NCBI GenBank assembly: GCA_020091685.1
Contig: CM034602.1
Coordinates: forward strand, 5,078,122-5,142,121
Origin: Lutjanus erythropterus
Taxonomy: Eukaryota; Chordata; Actinopteri; Lutjaniformes; Lutjanidae
Direction of reading: 5' to 3'
DNA length: 64,000 nucleotides
Shown piece after piece: positions 35,885 to 45,740 of this stretch (within the stretch, counting starts at the first letter, position 1; each line of letters opens with the position of its first letter). Position numbers and translations under genes: made by a program. The notes beneath the pieces are model-generated. The model searched no databases, had not been told where the DNA came from, and worked only from the letters and a program-made list of their open reading frames with translations.

Positions 35885-37159
35885 GAATAAGCTGCTTGCA
35901 ATTTTGATGCATTTCTAGCATTTTTTCCAGTGAGGTTGGGCATAGTTTTCACAATTTTAAAGTTAATTTCAGTGAAAATGAAAATTGTACTGCAAAATTG
36001 TTAATCACATCACAACTGCAATCACATCTGTCAAATTAATCACAGTATGACTCTATTTACCATATCATGTCACCCTATTTAATAACATGAAAAAATTATC
36101 ACTTTTCTTAGCAGTCTGGCCAAAACCTGATTTAATGTTATTAACAAACAGAAAGCTGCCAAATTTGTTCCTCCCCTTATCCCTTTGTCCCGATGTCTTT
36201 CAAAGTCATTTCTTTCCATTTCCACTCCTGTCGGAAGGCAGTGGTGCTGCCTTTAAACGCCGTCTATGAATCATCACCCTAACAAGAGGTTATAGCTTCC
36301 TTTGAAATTCAAATTGGTGATATAAATAACAATGCGGTGTGGTGCTGCATCTTAGGTTGTATATTCAATATTTCAACTATACACTTGTTATGTACAAAGT
36401 GGGAGCAGTGGGCTGCTGAAGGGGGGGGCAGGAAGGAGGAGGGATCCAGCAACACCATCTCTCCAAATCTCTGTGGGGCTTCAGTCGACTTCGCTCTCTG
36501 AAAGGTTAAAAAATCTATTTAATCACTTGACTTATATTATTTTAATTACTTATTTAAATGTGGTTGTATATATGTTACGGTACCTTATTGTTCTTTAAAA
36601 CTTGGAACTGGCAGCTGTCATAGTTTTGATGCTTTGACTACACTGAACACTTTATGACTGTGAGTCACTGAGGGGCGAGTTATTAGTGAGACCAGGCTGA
36701 CAGTGTTAACCAAGTTAAAAGAGGCGGGTGATAACATCACAGTATTTCAGGATATTCTGCAATAACAATATTCTTGATGATATGACAAAATACTGAAAAA
36801 TGTTTTCTGGTTTACAGTTCACGATAGCTGTTTAGCTCTCCTCCTCCTCCTCAACCAGGTGCTTCTGCTCGAGGCGGTGAAATCAGCTGTGCCATTATCA
36901 TTATATAATACAATATACATTTTCTTAACTATGATAAAAGTTGTAACAATATATTGTGAATGATACAATATGGCGCACTGCTACATGCTACCCACTGTGT
37001 TCTGCCAATTACCGCTGAATAAAAGTCTTTAGTTTTGCAGGTATTTGGTGATAAATTGCATTGGACAAATTGAAATAGATAAAGCAACACAAGAGAACAA
37101 CAAATTAGTTATAGAATAGAATTTATCCGGAGAGGGATAATGCATGTCTATCGCACTCA
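35885..37159. other. Unassigned sequence
   Basis: Includes a G8 run near 36421-36428 and a 'gatattctgcaataacaata' to 'atatcattc'-type stretch at 36730-36975 that may be an old hAT-like repeat. No recognisable frame. Confidence 0.3.
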
Positions 37160-37315
37160 AAACCTCAAAAGTAGACCTCATAGTGGCGCTAAAGAAAAAG
37201 CTAAGCAATCACTAAAGCCATCAGGATTCAGACTCTGTACACCATGAATGTCTGTACGAAATTGAATCACATTCCATCCTATGGTTGTTGAAATATTTTA
37301 GTCTGGAGTGATTGC
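37160..37315 (+). repeat. Dispersed teleost repeat ('accatgaatgtctgtac')
   Basis: Word order 'tggcgcta', 'atcactaaagccatcaggatt', 'accatgaatgtctgtac', 'aatcacattccatcc' and 'gttgttgaaatattttagtc' matches a very common fish repeat as I recall it. Moderately diverged, with no frame. Its class is unknown to me. Confidence 0.6.
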
Positions 37316-37426
37316 CTTCCTCCACTGGAATGGCTAAAAAGTTTAACTCGAACTGACACTCAGAAATTCAGGCGAAAGAACGCGCGATTATCAATTTGTC
37401 TGATATCTGGTGCTTTTTATCAAAGG

Positions 37427-37488
37427 TCACCGTGAGGACAAGCGAGGCAAATTATTATTAAAGGTTGCATGAGGACAAGCGAGGCAAA
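37427..37488. repeat. Two-copy tandem duplication
   Basis: TGAGGACAAGCGAGGCAAA occurs at 37433-37451 and again at 37470-37488, each preceded by AAAGGT. The period is 37 bp. A recent local duplication with almost no divergence in the shared 19 bp. Confidence 0.85.
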
Positions 37489-37499
37489 ATATCAAATGT

Positions 37500-38150
37500 G
37501 GCCAAGTCAAACTTTCTCTGCTGTTCGAGAGCTGCTTAAATTTGTAATTCGCTCAGGATTTGATCATGATTGTCTCACAATAGTCGGTGCCTGACACACT
37601 GACTTCTCTGTTGTTGACTGTGGCTTAATAAAACAAGTGCATTTGCTTAGTGTTGCTTTAAATTGTCTCCCTGCAGTTTAAGGTTATTAGTTTAATGGGA
37701 AAAGAGCAGCTGCCACAAAAACTGTTTGTGTTCTTTGATAAATGGTTGCTCTTCTCACAGTTTTCAACATTTGGCACAGGAATTAAGAGTCAAGCCGACC
37801 GCTGTTTTCATTAAGGAGAAAACACAGCCGTGGCACTGAAACCTGGATCTTTTGTTTAAATACGGGCCTATTTGCACTTCACACACACACACCAGCTTTG
37901 AGTTAGCCCCTCTCAGTACATCTCTTACAGTATATACAGCCAGCTTAGATGTTCAGTGAGGCGTTTTAAAGATATGGCTGCTGGTCTGTAAGAGGTGTAA
38001 ATTCAAAAAGAAATTCACATTTGTGATACTCGTTACAGCTCACTGTGGAAAACGTGGTGACTACCTGGACAGGAATCTAAAAAGGTGACATATGGTCATT
38101 AAAACAGGAAATTGATGGCATCATGCTTCATTATTCAGGTCAGACTTTGG
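37500..38150. other. Candidate conserved non-coding block
   Basis: Non-repetitive, frame-free, balanced composition. Contains TTAATAAAAC and TTATTAGTTTAATGGG words. A short CA tract at about 37880-37890 interrupts it. CNE-like by texture. Confidence 0.35.
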
Positions 38151-38216
38151 GTTCCTCTGTATGTTAATGGGGCAATTTACCCTAATTAAGCCCTGCCCCT
38201 TTTGGAATGTCTCTTT

Positions 38217-39092
38217 TCCTGTTTCCTGTACTTAGATATGTTATGTGCTAGGGTCATCTAAGTTGAAAAGAAACCCAAACTTTAAAGATGTTTAAAGGAT
38301 GTTGCTGGTGGACCTGTAAAAGCAAAATGTAGAGTCACTATTAAAGGAGAAATCTGTACTGTACTGTACTGTAATCTACTGTAAGAAATCAAAATCATAT
38401 TCCATCAGAAATCAAAGAAACATGTTAAACCCAAAAATGACAAATAAGTCATTATCTACTCATCCTCATGCTGGTTGAGGATTGGGTTAATTTTTTTTAG
38501 TCCACAAAACACTGCTGGAGTTTCACAGGAAAACAGAGTTGCAGAATCTGCCAAACAATAGAAGTGAATGGTGACCAGTTTTCAAACATAATAAAACAAC
38601 AGAATAAAAACATGAAATGTCTCCATACTGCTCCTCCGGCAGCATTTTGTGGACTAAAAAGTGGGCTTTTGTTTTCAGGATAACAGGCTTAATTTACAAT
38701 GACAGATAACTGACAGTCTATTTAATGTACAGTCTTTAGCTCCAACTTGCTATATGGAGTGCAGGGTTCATTTTTGCAAGAACATTTTCTACATATTGTT
38801 CCTTTAAATTAGCTAATGTTAGCAAAGTCCTAGCTTACTAGGTAGATATCAATCGTTAGCTAACTTCTTACATCTAATACCTGCTGTTCACAAATTGCTT
38901 GGTAACTAGCTAACTAGTCTACATTAATCGTTAGCTAGTTAGCTAGCTAATTTAAGGTGTTACTGTATGGGCCTACATCTCTTTTACAGGTCACCTAGCA
39001 ACATCTTTTAACCATCTTCAAAGTTTCGCTCTCTTTTCAACATAGACAAGTCTACCATATAACATGTCTAAGTACAGGACACAGGAAAGTTA
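38217..39092. mobile_element. Long terminal-inverted-repeat element, carrying a nested MITE
   Basis: The left arm (38217-38332) and right arm (38980-39092) are inverted copies over roughly 110 bp. Shared words include TTTCCTGT.TCCTGTACTTAG, GTTGAAAAGA, AACTTT.AAGATG, GATGTTGCT and GACCTGTAAAAG. The 650 bp between contain a smaller TTAA-ended MITE and a TAGC-rich tract (about 38925-38950). There is no transposase frame. This is a foldback-type or long-TIR non-autonomous element whose family I do not know. Confidence 0.6.
38341..38807. mobile_element. TTAA-ended MITE nested in the long-TIR element
   Basis: TTAAAGGAGAAATCTGTA at the left and TACATATTGTTCCTTTAA at the right are inverted copies matching at 15 of 18 positions. 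The interior holds 'aacccaaaaatgac', 'cattatctactcatcctcat' and 'gtccacaaaacactgctgga', which I recall from an abundant percomorph repeat. A short (GTACT)n run follows the left end. No coding capacity. Confidence 0.6.
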
Positions 39093-39979
39093 ACCTTCTA
39101 CTTCAGCACAGAACACTTAACCTCTATCAGACCTCGCTATCGACAACCTGCTGCTCCTTTTAATGCAGTTTCTACTGTGTTTCTATGTAAAAGTTTTTTA
39201 AATTTGTCCTGTTTGGATGTAATGTGTTGTGTTTTTAATGTGCATTTTACATGCAAAGGGTAAACAAAGTACTTTCTATTTCTAAAGGAGAAAGGTTCCA
39301 CCAGGTACCAAGCTTGCTCAACTGTTACTGGAGCACACAGCAGCAAAAATGGGCGGGACTTAGCATTGGCATTGGTTTGCCACAGTCTTCATGTTTGTAT
39401 GATATCTTTAGGAATGGTGTAACTGGGGAACATTTACTATGTTCCTTTATTCCAGCCAAAATAATCTGCACTGAATATTTACTGAATACTGTCCACACGT
39501 GCGTTGTGGTGATAACAATGGCCTCCTACTTCAACAGCATGTACAGTGTCTGTCACATTGTTTTTGACTATGAACGGCCACAGCTCTCCCCTTTTAATTG
39601 GGATTGTAGTAATGAGCAGTCAGCAAAGTTTCTGAGACACGTCAAACAGTCGGTATTTATTATCAAAGTGAAGCTTGCAGCACCATTTAGCTCCTCCACA
39701 GCTGACGGACCAAACACTGGCACATTACTCACAGTGTGACAAAGAATGGAGGGATTCTGTCATGACTGTTTAGGATATCCATTATCTTTTAGCCCCAAGA
39801 TGATGTACAAAGTAAGTGAATCATTGAACTGGTGGAGTGCATTCAGCTGACTTTGATGTTTGCCTTAAACTACGCAACTTATTAACAAAAGCGAGGACTT
39901 GCTATGCTGTTTGTTTGACTTGTATTTGGTATTTGTGACAGGCACAATACAGCTGTTTTTCTCAAAATTCAATGAACCC
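39093..39979. other. Unassigned sequence
   Basis: Contains the longest open frame of the window (39251-39739 plus, 162 codons). The peptide has no domain, no homologous feel and no promoter or splice context. I do not call it a gene. Confidence 0.3.
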
Positions 39980-40200
39980 ATTTTCCAGGGGGATTACTAT
40001 GTTACAGCACAATGTATAATAATTAAATATGAGTCTTCATATTCATGCTGGAAAAGGAAGCTGAAGTGATAGATTAAATGTCTCACACCTGGTGGCCTCT
40101 GTTCTCATTCCTGATGATTAACAGCTGCCGCGCAACACAGGAAACCTGAGTGACACTTGACTTGCAGATGAGCTGCTTGACAGTGTTTGTTCTCTTATCT
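39980..40200. other. Candidate conserved non-coding block
   Basis: Short non-repetitive block with balanced composition (for example 'gatgattaacagctgccg' near 40114). CNE-like by texture only. Confidence 0.25.
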
Positions 40201-40410
40201 CAATGGAGGGGCGACTTGATCAGGATACGACTCGAGGGACGGGAAACACCATGGTCTTCACTCTGAGCTCAAATAGAATGCAGAATTATGGACGGGCTGG
40301 AAGTTGGAAAAGTGAACCAGCTAAAATTTTAATGAAGATCTGTGTAGATGCTTTACAGTGTTGTTGTCATGAAGCAAAATTTTGACTTTGATACCAAGAC
40401 CAAGTTTCTT

Positions 40411-40672
40411 ATGGTGATACTCGATACCAAAAAGGTACTTGAAACTGAAACCATACTGGTTCAATACAGAACATCCACTGGTTATACAGTATGCTGCTGC
40501 AAAACCATGAGACCCATAGAGTATACAAAATACATTTACAATGAAATATTGGTTATATTTATTATTGGTTATATTTATTGGGTCAAATCAAACCTGCCCG
40601 ACACAACGCCCCATGTATTATTTAATGAAAAAACTACAAACCATGATTTTACTAAACAAGGCATTTACAGGC
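40411..40672 (+). repeat. Dispersed repeat of unknown family, copy B
   Basis: Homologous along about 250 bp to 15654-15905, same strand. It has an additional internal duplication: 'ttggttatatttatt' occurs twice at about 40550-40580. The open frame of 152 codons across it (40348-40806) is not recognisable and contains an A-rich run, so it is not a gene. Confidence 0.6.
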
Positions 40673-41700
40673 GAGGCGAAAAGTTGCTTCAATTTCTGTG
40701 CAAACTCCCGTTTTCAATTAAAAAAAAAAATAAAGGTAGAAAATATATGGAAAAAAATACTTTTGGTATGTCGTGCAAAACTATTTTCAGAATAAGAAAT
40801 ATTTAGTTGCAAGGTGCAATGTTCTTCAATCTGTAGCAGCAGATATGTATAAATACATATATAGGAAGAAAAATTAGAAGACATAGAATATGACAAATAA
40901 ATGTCAAGAACTTGTACACTAATGTGCATGGGGTTACATTACATAACGGTGTCAATAAATAATAATGTTCCATATATCATAAATTAGCAGGGGCGACAGC
41001 AACAGGCATGAGATGTCTCTTTGAGTTTGAGTAGGCTGCCCCGTCAGGGATAAGGTCGTGTTTTCACGCTGTGCAGATTATTTTATTCCATCCTTGCACT
41101 GGTACAAAGGCAAGGTGGCATGCTGCACTGTAACACCACTTTTAGCAATCAGACTTACGTGACTGAAAGGACAGGTCTGCCTGCAAATTGTCTGGATGCA
41201 ACATCCCCCCTCTGCACCGGGAGGACCGAGCTGTAAGCACTGCCAGCCTCCGCATCCACTGAGAAGGTGCCAGCCACCGTGCCAACCGGGGGGCTCCTCT
41301 GATGCAGGAAACTAAACAATCTAAGCACAAGAGGCACCCGAGAGTGTCACATCTGCTAATTACAGGAATGGCATCTACTAAAATGGGTACACACGTAAGC
41401 TGGCATTACACTACAGACACGCACACGTACAAGCACACCTCCTCCAATCTCCTTGTTAATCAAGGCATAATCAGTAATCAAGCTGGTGAAAATGTTTCCT
41501 GTCTTCAGGTGGTACACTCTTCTCTGTAATGTATTTAAGAGACCAATTTGTTGAACACGGAGTCAGCTCATAACAATTCAGTTATTTCCCTGAGATGGCC
41601 AGCTCTTGATCGGCCTAATGGTTGGATGTTACGGCACGCAGGGCGCATCCTGTAAAATCACGTGTTAACTTTTCCGAACTGTCCACTGGTGAAAATGTGA
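40673..41700. other. Unassigned, then candidate conserved block (40975-41690)
   Basis: After an A-rich stretch the sequence turns GC-balanced and non-repetitive. Words such as CTGCTAATTACAGGAATGGC (41353-41372) and 'ccttgttaatcaaggcataa' are typical of CNE text. Overlapping 60-75-codon frames on both strands are unrecognisable. Confidence 0.3.
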
Positions 41701-42150
41701 CAAGAAAAGTAGTGATTTTACATTAAATAAACAGTGATCTACAATATTGTTTTGGAGGCAGAAAGAGTGATAGCTGCTCTAATGTCATGCTGTCTCTGGC
41801 AGGGTCTGTTACCATGGCGATGCAATAAATAGAACTGGTGCTCCATAGTTGACCCAAACCAAACTGATTTGCTTTGGTTAAAGCTACTTGAAAAAAAAAT
41901 TGCTGTACCTTCATTCAGAGTAAATCAGATCAATTTAGACAGAAGGTTACTGTTGTCTCACCTCCAAACATATTATTACTCTACTGGAGCGTAAAATGTG
42001 ACTGAACTAGCATGATATGTAACCATTTAGCTTTTTTTTTTGGCTCTAAAAATGACCATATAATAAATGTTGTTGCAATAATTTACTCAAACCAATTCAT
42101 AGGTCACTCATTTGCTCCCTCTTAAGCAGTCATTAGCAGTATTTAAACAT
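41701..42150. other. Unassigned sequence with an X-box-like motif
   Basis: GTTACCATGGCGATG at 41808-41822 resembles the RFX X-box (two GTTRCC-type half-sites in inverted order), with a weaker right half-site. The rest is AT-rich and unassigned. Confidence 0.3.
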
Positions 42151-43150
42151 TTAAAGGACCAGTGTGTAGGTTTTAGTGGCATCTAGCAGTGAACTTGCAG
42201 ATGCTAACAACTTCCCTTCTCCTCTTGCTCATAACATGTAAGACAAACCTACAGTGGCCACAAAACCTGCAAAAATGTTAAAGCTCAAGGTTCATGCCAT
42301 TTGGGCTAAACATGGCGGTGAAACATTTTAAGGGCAACAAAAATACAGTTATTCTTATTTTCAGGTAATTATACACTAATGAAAGCATATTTACAAATAC
42401 TTCTGCCAATGAAAATTCGTAAATCTTACTCATGAACTTTTGATAAATTTATAACTGTGTTTCTGGGGATCCACTTTTCAAAAAAAATGACAGTCGCAAG
42501 CCAATTCACAATAAGCCTTTTCTTGGGAAGAGTTCATTTGTGCATAAATCAATGTCCTAGCTATTTTTTTTACTGCCATTTCTGCATCACCTTATATCAT
42601 ATTGCTGCATGTTATTGAGACATGTACAAATTAAATACATTATAAATGAGAAATAAATGTATTTTGGCTGAGTTGAAACAGGCCATCTAATTGCTTTTTA
42701 TTTCCTCTCATCAGGGAAAAAAATACACTGCTTCATAAATGAGATAAAATAAGTGACTCGTTTTTTATTTCCCTTACCAGCAAAACAGTATTACAATATT
42801 TCACATTTTAAATGCTTGAAAAAATCTTTACTGCAGTTATAAATCCTAAATTTGAAGAATTTTTCCCAAAGCGACCCAAATAAAATCTCCTGTGAGGTAT
42901 GTTTTCATTGTGTACAATCACCTGAAAATAAGAGTTGTTGTTTTTTTCCTTCACCATTTATGTCTACAGAGACAGTGGGTCCTCTTTCATGGAGAAACAT
43001 TCACACTCAGTTGGACGGTTCGTGTTTTTCTGGAGTTTTCCAGCCTCCATAGATTCTCCTATACACTTGGAAAGGCAGAGTGACACGAGGTGTTTGCAAT
43101 CTGCAAGCTCACTGCTAGTTACCACTAAATTCTACACACTGGTCCTTTAA
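42151..43150. mobile_element. 1,000-bp inverted-repeat MITE, TTAAAGGACCAGTGTGTAG ends
   Basis: Left and right ends are inverted copies. Both read TTAAAGGACCAGTGTGTAG inward and stay similar for at least 60 bp ('ttagtgg', 'ctagcagtga.cttgcagat'). Each arm of about 270 bp resembles a full half of a teleost MITE I recall, but the halves face each other with about 460 bp of other DNA between them. TTAA at both outer ends fits a TTAA target duplication. No transposase frame. Confidence 0.7.
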
Positions 43151-44069
43151 AGTGTTAAACACCGCCTCTGATAAACTGCTAAAATATTCAGCAGCTTAAA
43201 ACAAATTGGCAAGATCTGAATAAACTATTAGAGAAGGCATTTCTCAGATGTATTGGATTGCCACAAAACATCTGAATTACAAAAGGCTCAGTGGTTTTAT
43301 TGTTTTCCTTTCCTGATCCAGTCCATTACTCGGGAGAGTTTGTTCCCACTTAGCTGAAGCTCGATGTACTTCTTTACCCACACTGCTCTGCTGCAGCAAG
43401 GACACACTGACCTAGTCAGGTCTTTTGTTCTGTATCACAGCTGTTCGCATGTAAGCAGCATCCATGACTGAACCTGTGCCACTTATAGGTAAACACCAGC
43501 TGGGTCACAGACAGGTCATAGGCCTACATAAGAAAATTCTCACACCAATGACTGTTTCCTTCATAACCTGCTGCAATCAAAGCATTTGTGACTCAACTGT
43601 TAATGGCAGGTCCATTATTTTTTGTATCATTGAGGTTTTTATGTAATTCTGTAGCTTCTCTGTAGAGTTATTTATATATTCAAATACTATCATTAAAACT
43701 TTGGTTGAAGTACTTCTAAAAACATTTTCCCACAGGATCCTGTATGACATGGCTACATATAAGCCCCCTACTGCTCAGGGATACTGAACTTGCTTTGTCT
43801 GGGGACGACTTTTGCAAACTGATCAGATCGTCAGCTAAAATTAACATTAAGTAATTTTTAATTCTTTATTTTACATTAATTTAATTAATTACATACAAGG
43901 ATCGACACTAGGCCCATATGACGGATATTTTATTTTTATTTTACATTTTGTAACCAAACGCAATAACTGATGATAATGAATCTAGAATGAAAGCAACTGA
44001 CATTGTTTTATCAAGTAGAGCCATTTACTGAATAAGAAAACTTAACCTTAGCATGAGAAAAAAGAGAAA
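43151..44069. other. Unassigned AT-rich sequence
   Basis: No recognised repeat or frame. A CTCF-like word on the minus strand (GCAGTAGGGGGCTT, 43761-43774) matches the core but not the flanks. Confidence 0.35.
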
Positions 44070-44175
44070 ATGAGGGGAAAAAAAAGAAAAACAACACGCA
44101 TTTTGTATCTTATTCATTTCTAATTGATTAATTGTTGGCATTTTCAACTATCAATTAAGAAGAATGCACAAGAAA
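44070..44175. repeat. Dispersed repeat copy, paired with 4476-4572
   Basis: An A-rich leader, GCATTTTGTATC, a 'attgattaattgtt' core, TTTCAACTATCAATTA and AATGCACAAG match 4476-4572 in order and orientation. Diverged, short, no coding content. Confidence 0.5.
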
Positions 44176-44640
44176 TGAGACCTTAATCATCATGAATTCC
44201 TACCAAAAGAATAATAGTGATTCATTATCGCACATGAGAGGTCACCTAGTGTGGCAGCCATGAGATATTATTTAACTTTTACTAATAAGTATAAAAAAAA
44301 CTTTTGTGAATCAATTTATTTTCATTGTGAATTAGAAAATGGTCTGCCACCCAATATCCCACCATGGCCCAGATTTGGCCAGCAGCCCTTATGATGAGCA
44401 TCACTGAAGGAGGACATCAGCACTCCAACCCATGTCAATGCTTCTTGCTAACAGCTGAGTGGGAGTTTCCATTTGAAAGACACGGAAAACAACGCAGACG
44501 GAGCCGCCCTTTAAAGTGAACCACATGAGAGGAGATAACAGTGATTATCGTCTGTTGATGGTTGGTGTCCTGATGATTTCTCTGCGCCACTAATGATATG
44601 AGGTTGTTGACATAGTAGAGTATAGAAAGAGACTGCTGTG

Positions 44641-44643
<3 letters not shown>
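44176..44643. other. Unassigned sequence
   Basis: No repeat, frame or motif recognised. Confidence 0.4.

Positions 44644-44728
<85 letters not shown>
44644..44728. repeat. (GT)n microsatellite, about 42 units
   Basis: An uninterrupted 85-bp GT tract, the longest simple repeat in the window. It creates artificial open frames of Cys-Val or His-Thr repeats on the two strands. Confidence 0.97.
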
Positions 44729-44730
<2 letters not shown>

Positions 44731-45057
44731 TGTCTTTCTGCTGACAGTGGAGGACATGAACGGTCAGTGTCAATGACAAACCTGACATTTACTTGGCCAT
44801 TTAAGTGTGTTGTTTTTGTCAGTCAAAACAGCTGTGAGACACGAAGCCAGTGACTCGCAGCAGTTTTAATGAAGTTGACAACCAGCTGAGGCAGATCCAG
44901 TTGATAATAGACAGGTATTATTTCATATGCAACGACGCAAAGTTTTTCATTATATATGCAGTAGAGAGATTCATTTTTCCAAAATAAATTCACTCGAACA
45001 TATAAAAAAATCTGGATGCGGTTTAAAAATGTAAATAATGCACTGATCAGCAAAAAC
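44729..45057. other. Unassigned sequence
   Basis: Nothing recognised between the GT tract and the Tc1 copy. Confidence 0.4.
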
Positions 45058-45740
45058 TTTTCAACCTATATTTAATTGAATACGGTGCAAATAAAAGACA
45101 TTTAATGTTCAAACTTTATTGTTTGTTTGTTTGTTTGTTTGTTTGTTTGTTGTCTACAAGTTAAGACCAACACTGAAAGCGAAAGCCATCATCATATCAT
45201 CCATAAACTCTCTGGAGCCCGAGCTCATCTGAGACGGACTGACGCAAAGTGGGAAAGTGTGTTGTGGTGTGAAGAGTCCAAATTTCAGACTGTTTTGAGG
45301 ACTCATGGACATCATGTCCTCTTAGCTAAAGAGGAAAAGGACAATCAACTTGTTACCAGCGCTAACTTCAAAACTCAGCATCTGTTAGCACCCATGGCAT
45401 CATGGGTAACTGTCACAGCTGTGAAGGGACCATTAATGCTCGATGGTACCTACAGGTTTTGGAGTAACATATGCTGCCATCCAGACAACGTCTTCTGAGA
45501 TGATGCCAAGACACATTCTGCACGTTACAACAGCGTGGCTTCGTAGAAAAAAGAGTTCAGGTACTAGACTGACCTGCCTGCAGTCCAGACCTGTCTCCTA
45601 TTGAAAATGTGTGGTGCATTATGAAGTGCAAAATACAACAACGGAGACCAAGAGACAAGAACGAGAAAGAATTTCACTTTCAAAATTAGTGTACTCAGTT
45701 CCCATATGCTTACTGAGTGTCATCGGATCACAACTAAGTC
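45058..45740 (+). mobile_element. Tc1/mariner-type transposon remnant (copy C)
   Basis: The left side reads TTTTCAACCTATATTTAATT, the subterminal region of the same family as copies A and B. A (GTTT)n run (45121-45151) has replaced adjacent sequence. The transposase part then runs to about 45740, where similarity stops before any 3' terminus. Both outer termini are missing, and the helix-turn-helix part of the gene is deleted. Confidence 0.8.
45160..45735 (+). pseudogene. Decayed Tc1-type transposase (copy C)
   Basis: Readable blocks include ARAHLRRTDAKWESVLWCEE (first catalytic region), then a HHVLLAKEE stretch, FWSNICCHPDNVF, and at DNA level the 'PDLSPIENVW' block near 45585-45615. A stop after NVF (about 45498), a frame change near 45540 and a stop inside the last block disable it. 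It shares FWSNICC with copy B and the C-terminal block with copy A. Confidence 0.75.

Noticed and set aside
39251-39739. 162-codon open frame, the longest in the window
   Set aside because: No domain, no codon or splice context and no recognisable homology. A frame of this length is expected by chance in 64 kb of DNA with six frames.
40348-40806. 152-codon frame
   Set aside because: Lies across a dispersed repeat and an A-rich run; the homologous copy at 15.65 kb has no corresponding frame.
44435-44788. His-Thr repeat protein frame
   Set aside because: It is the translated (GT)n microsatellite.
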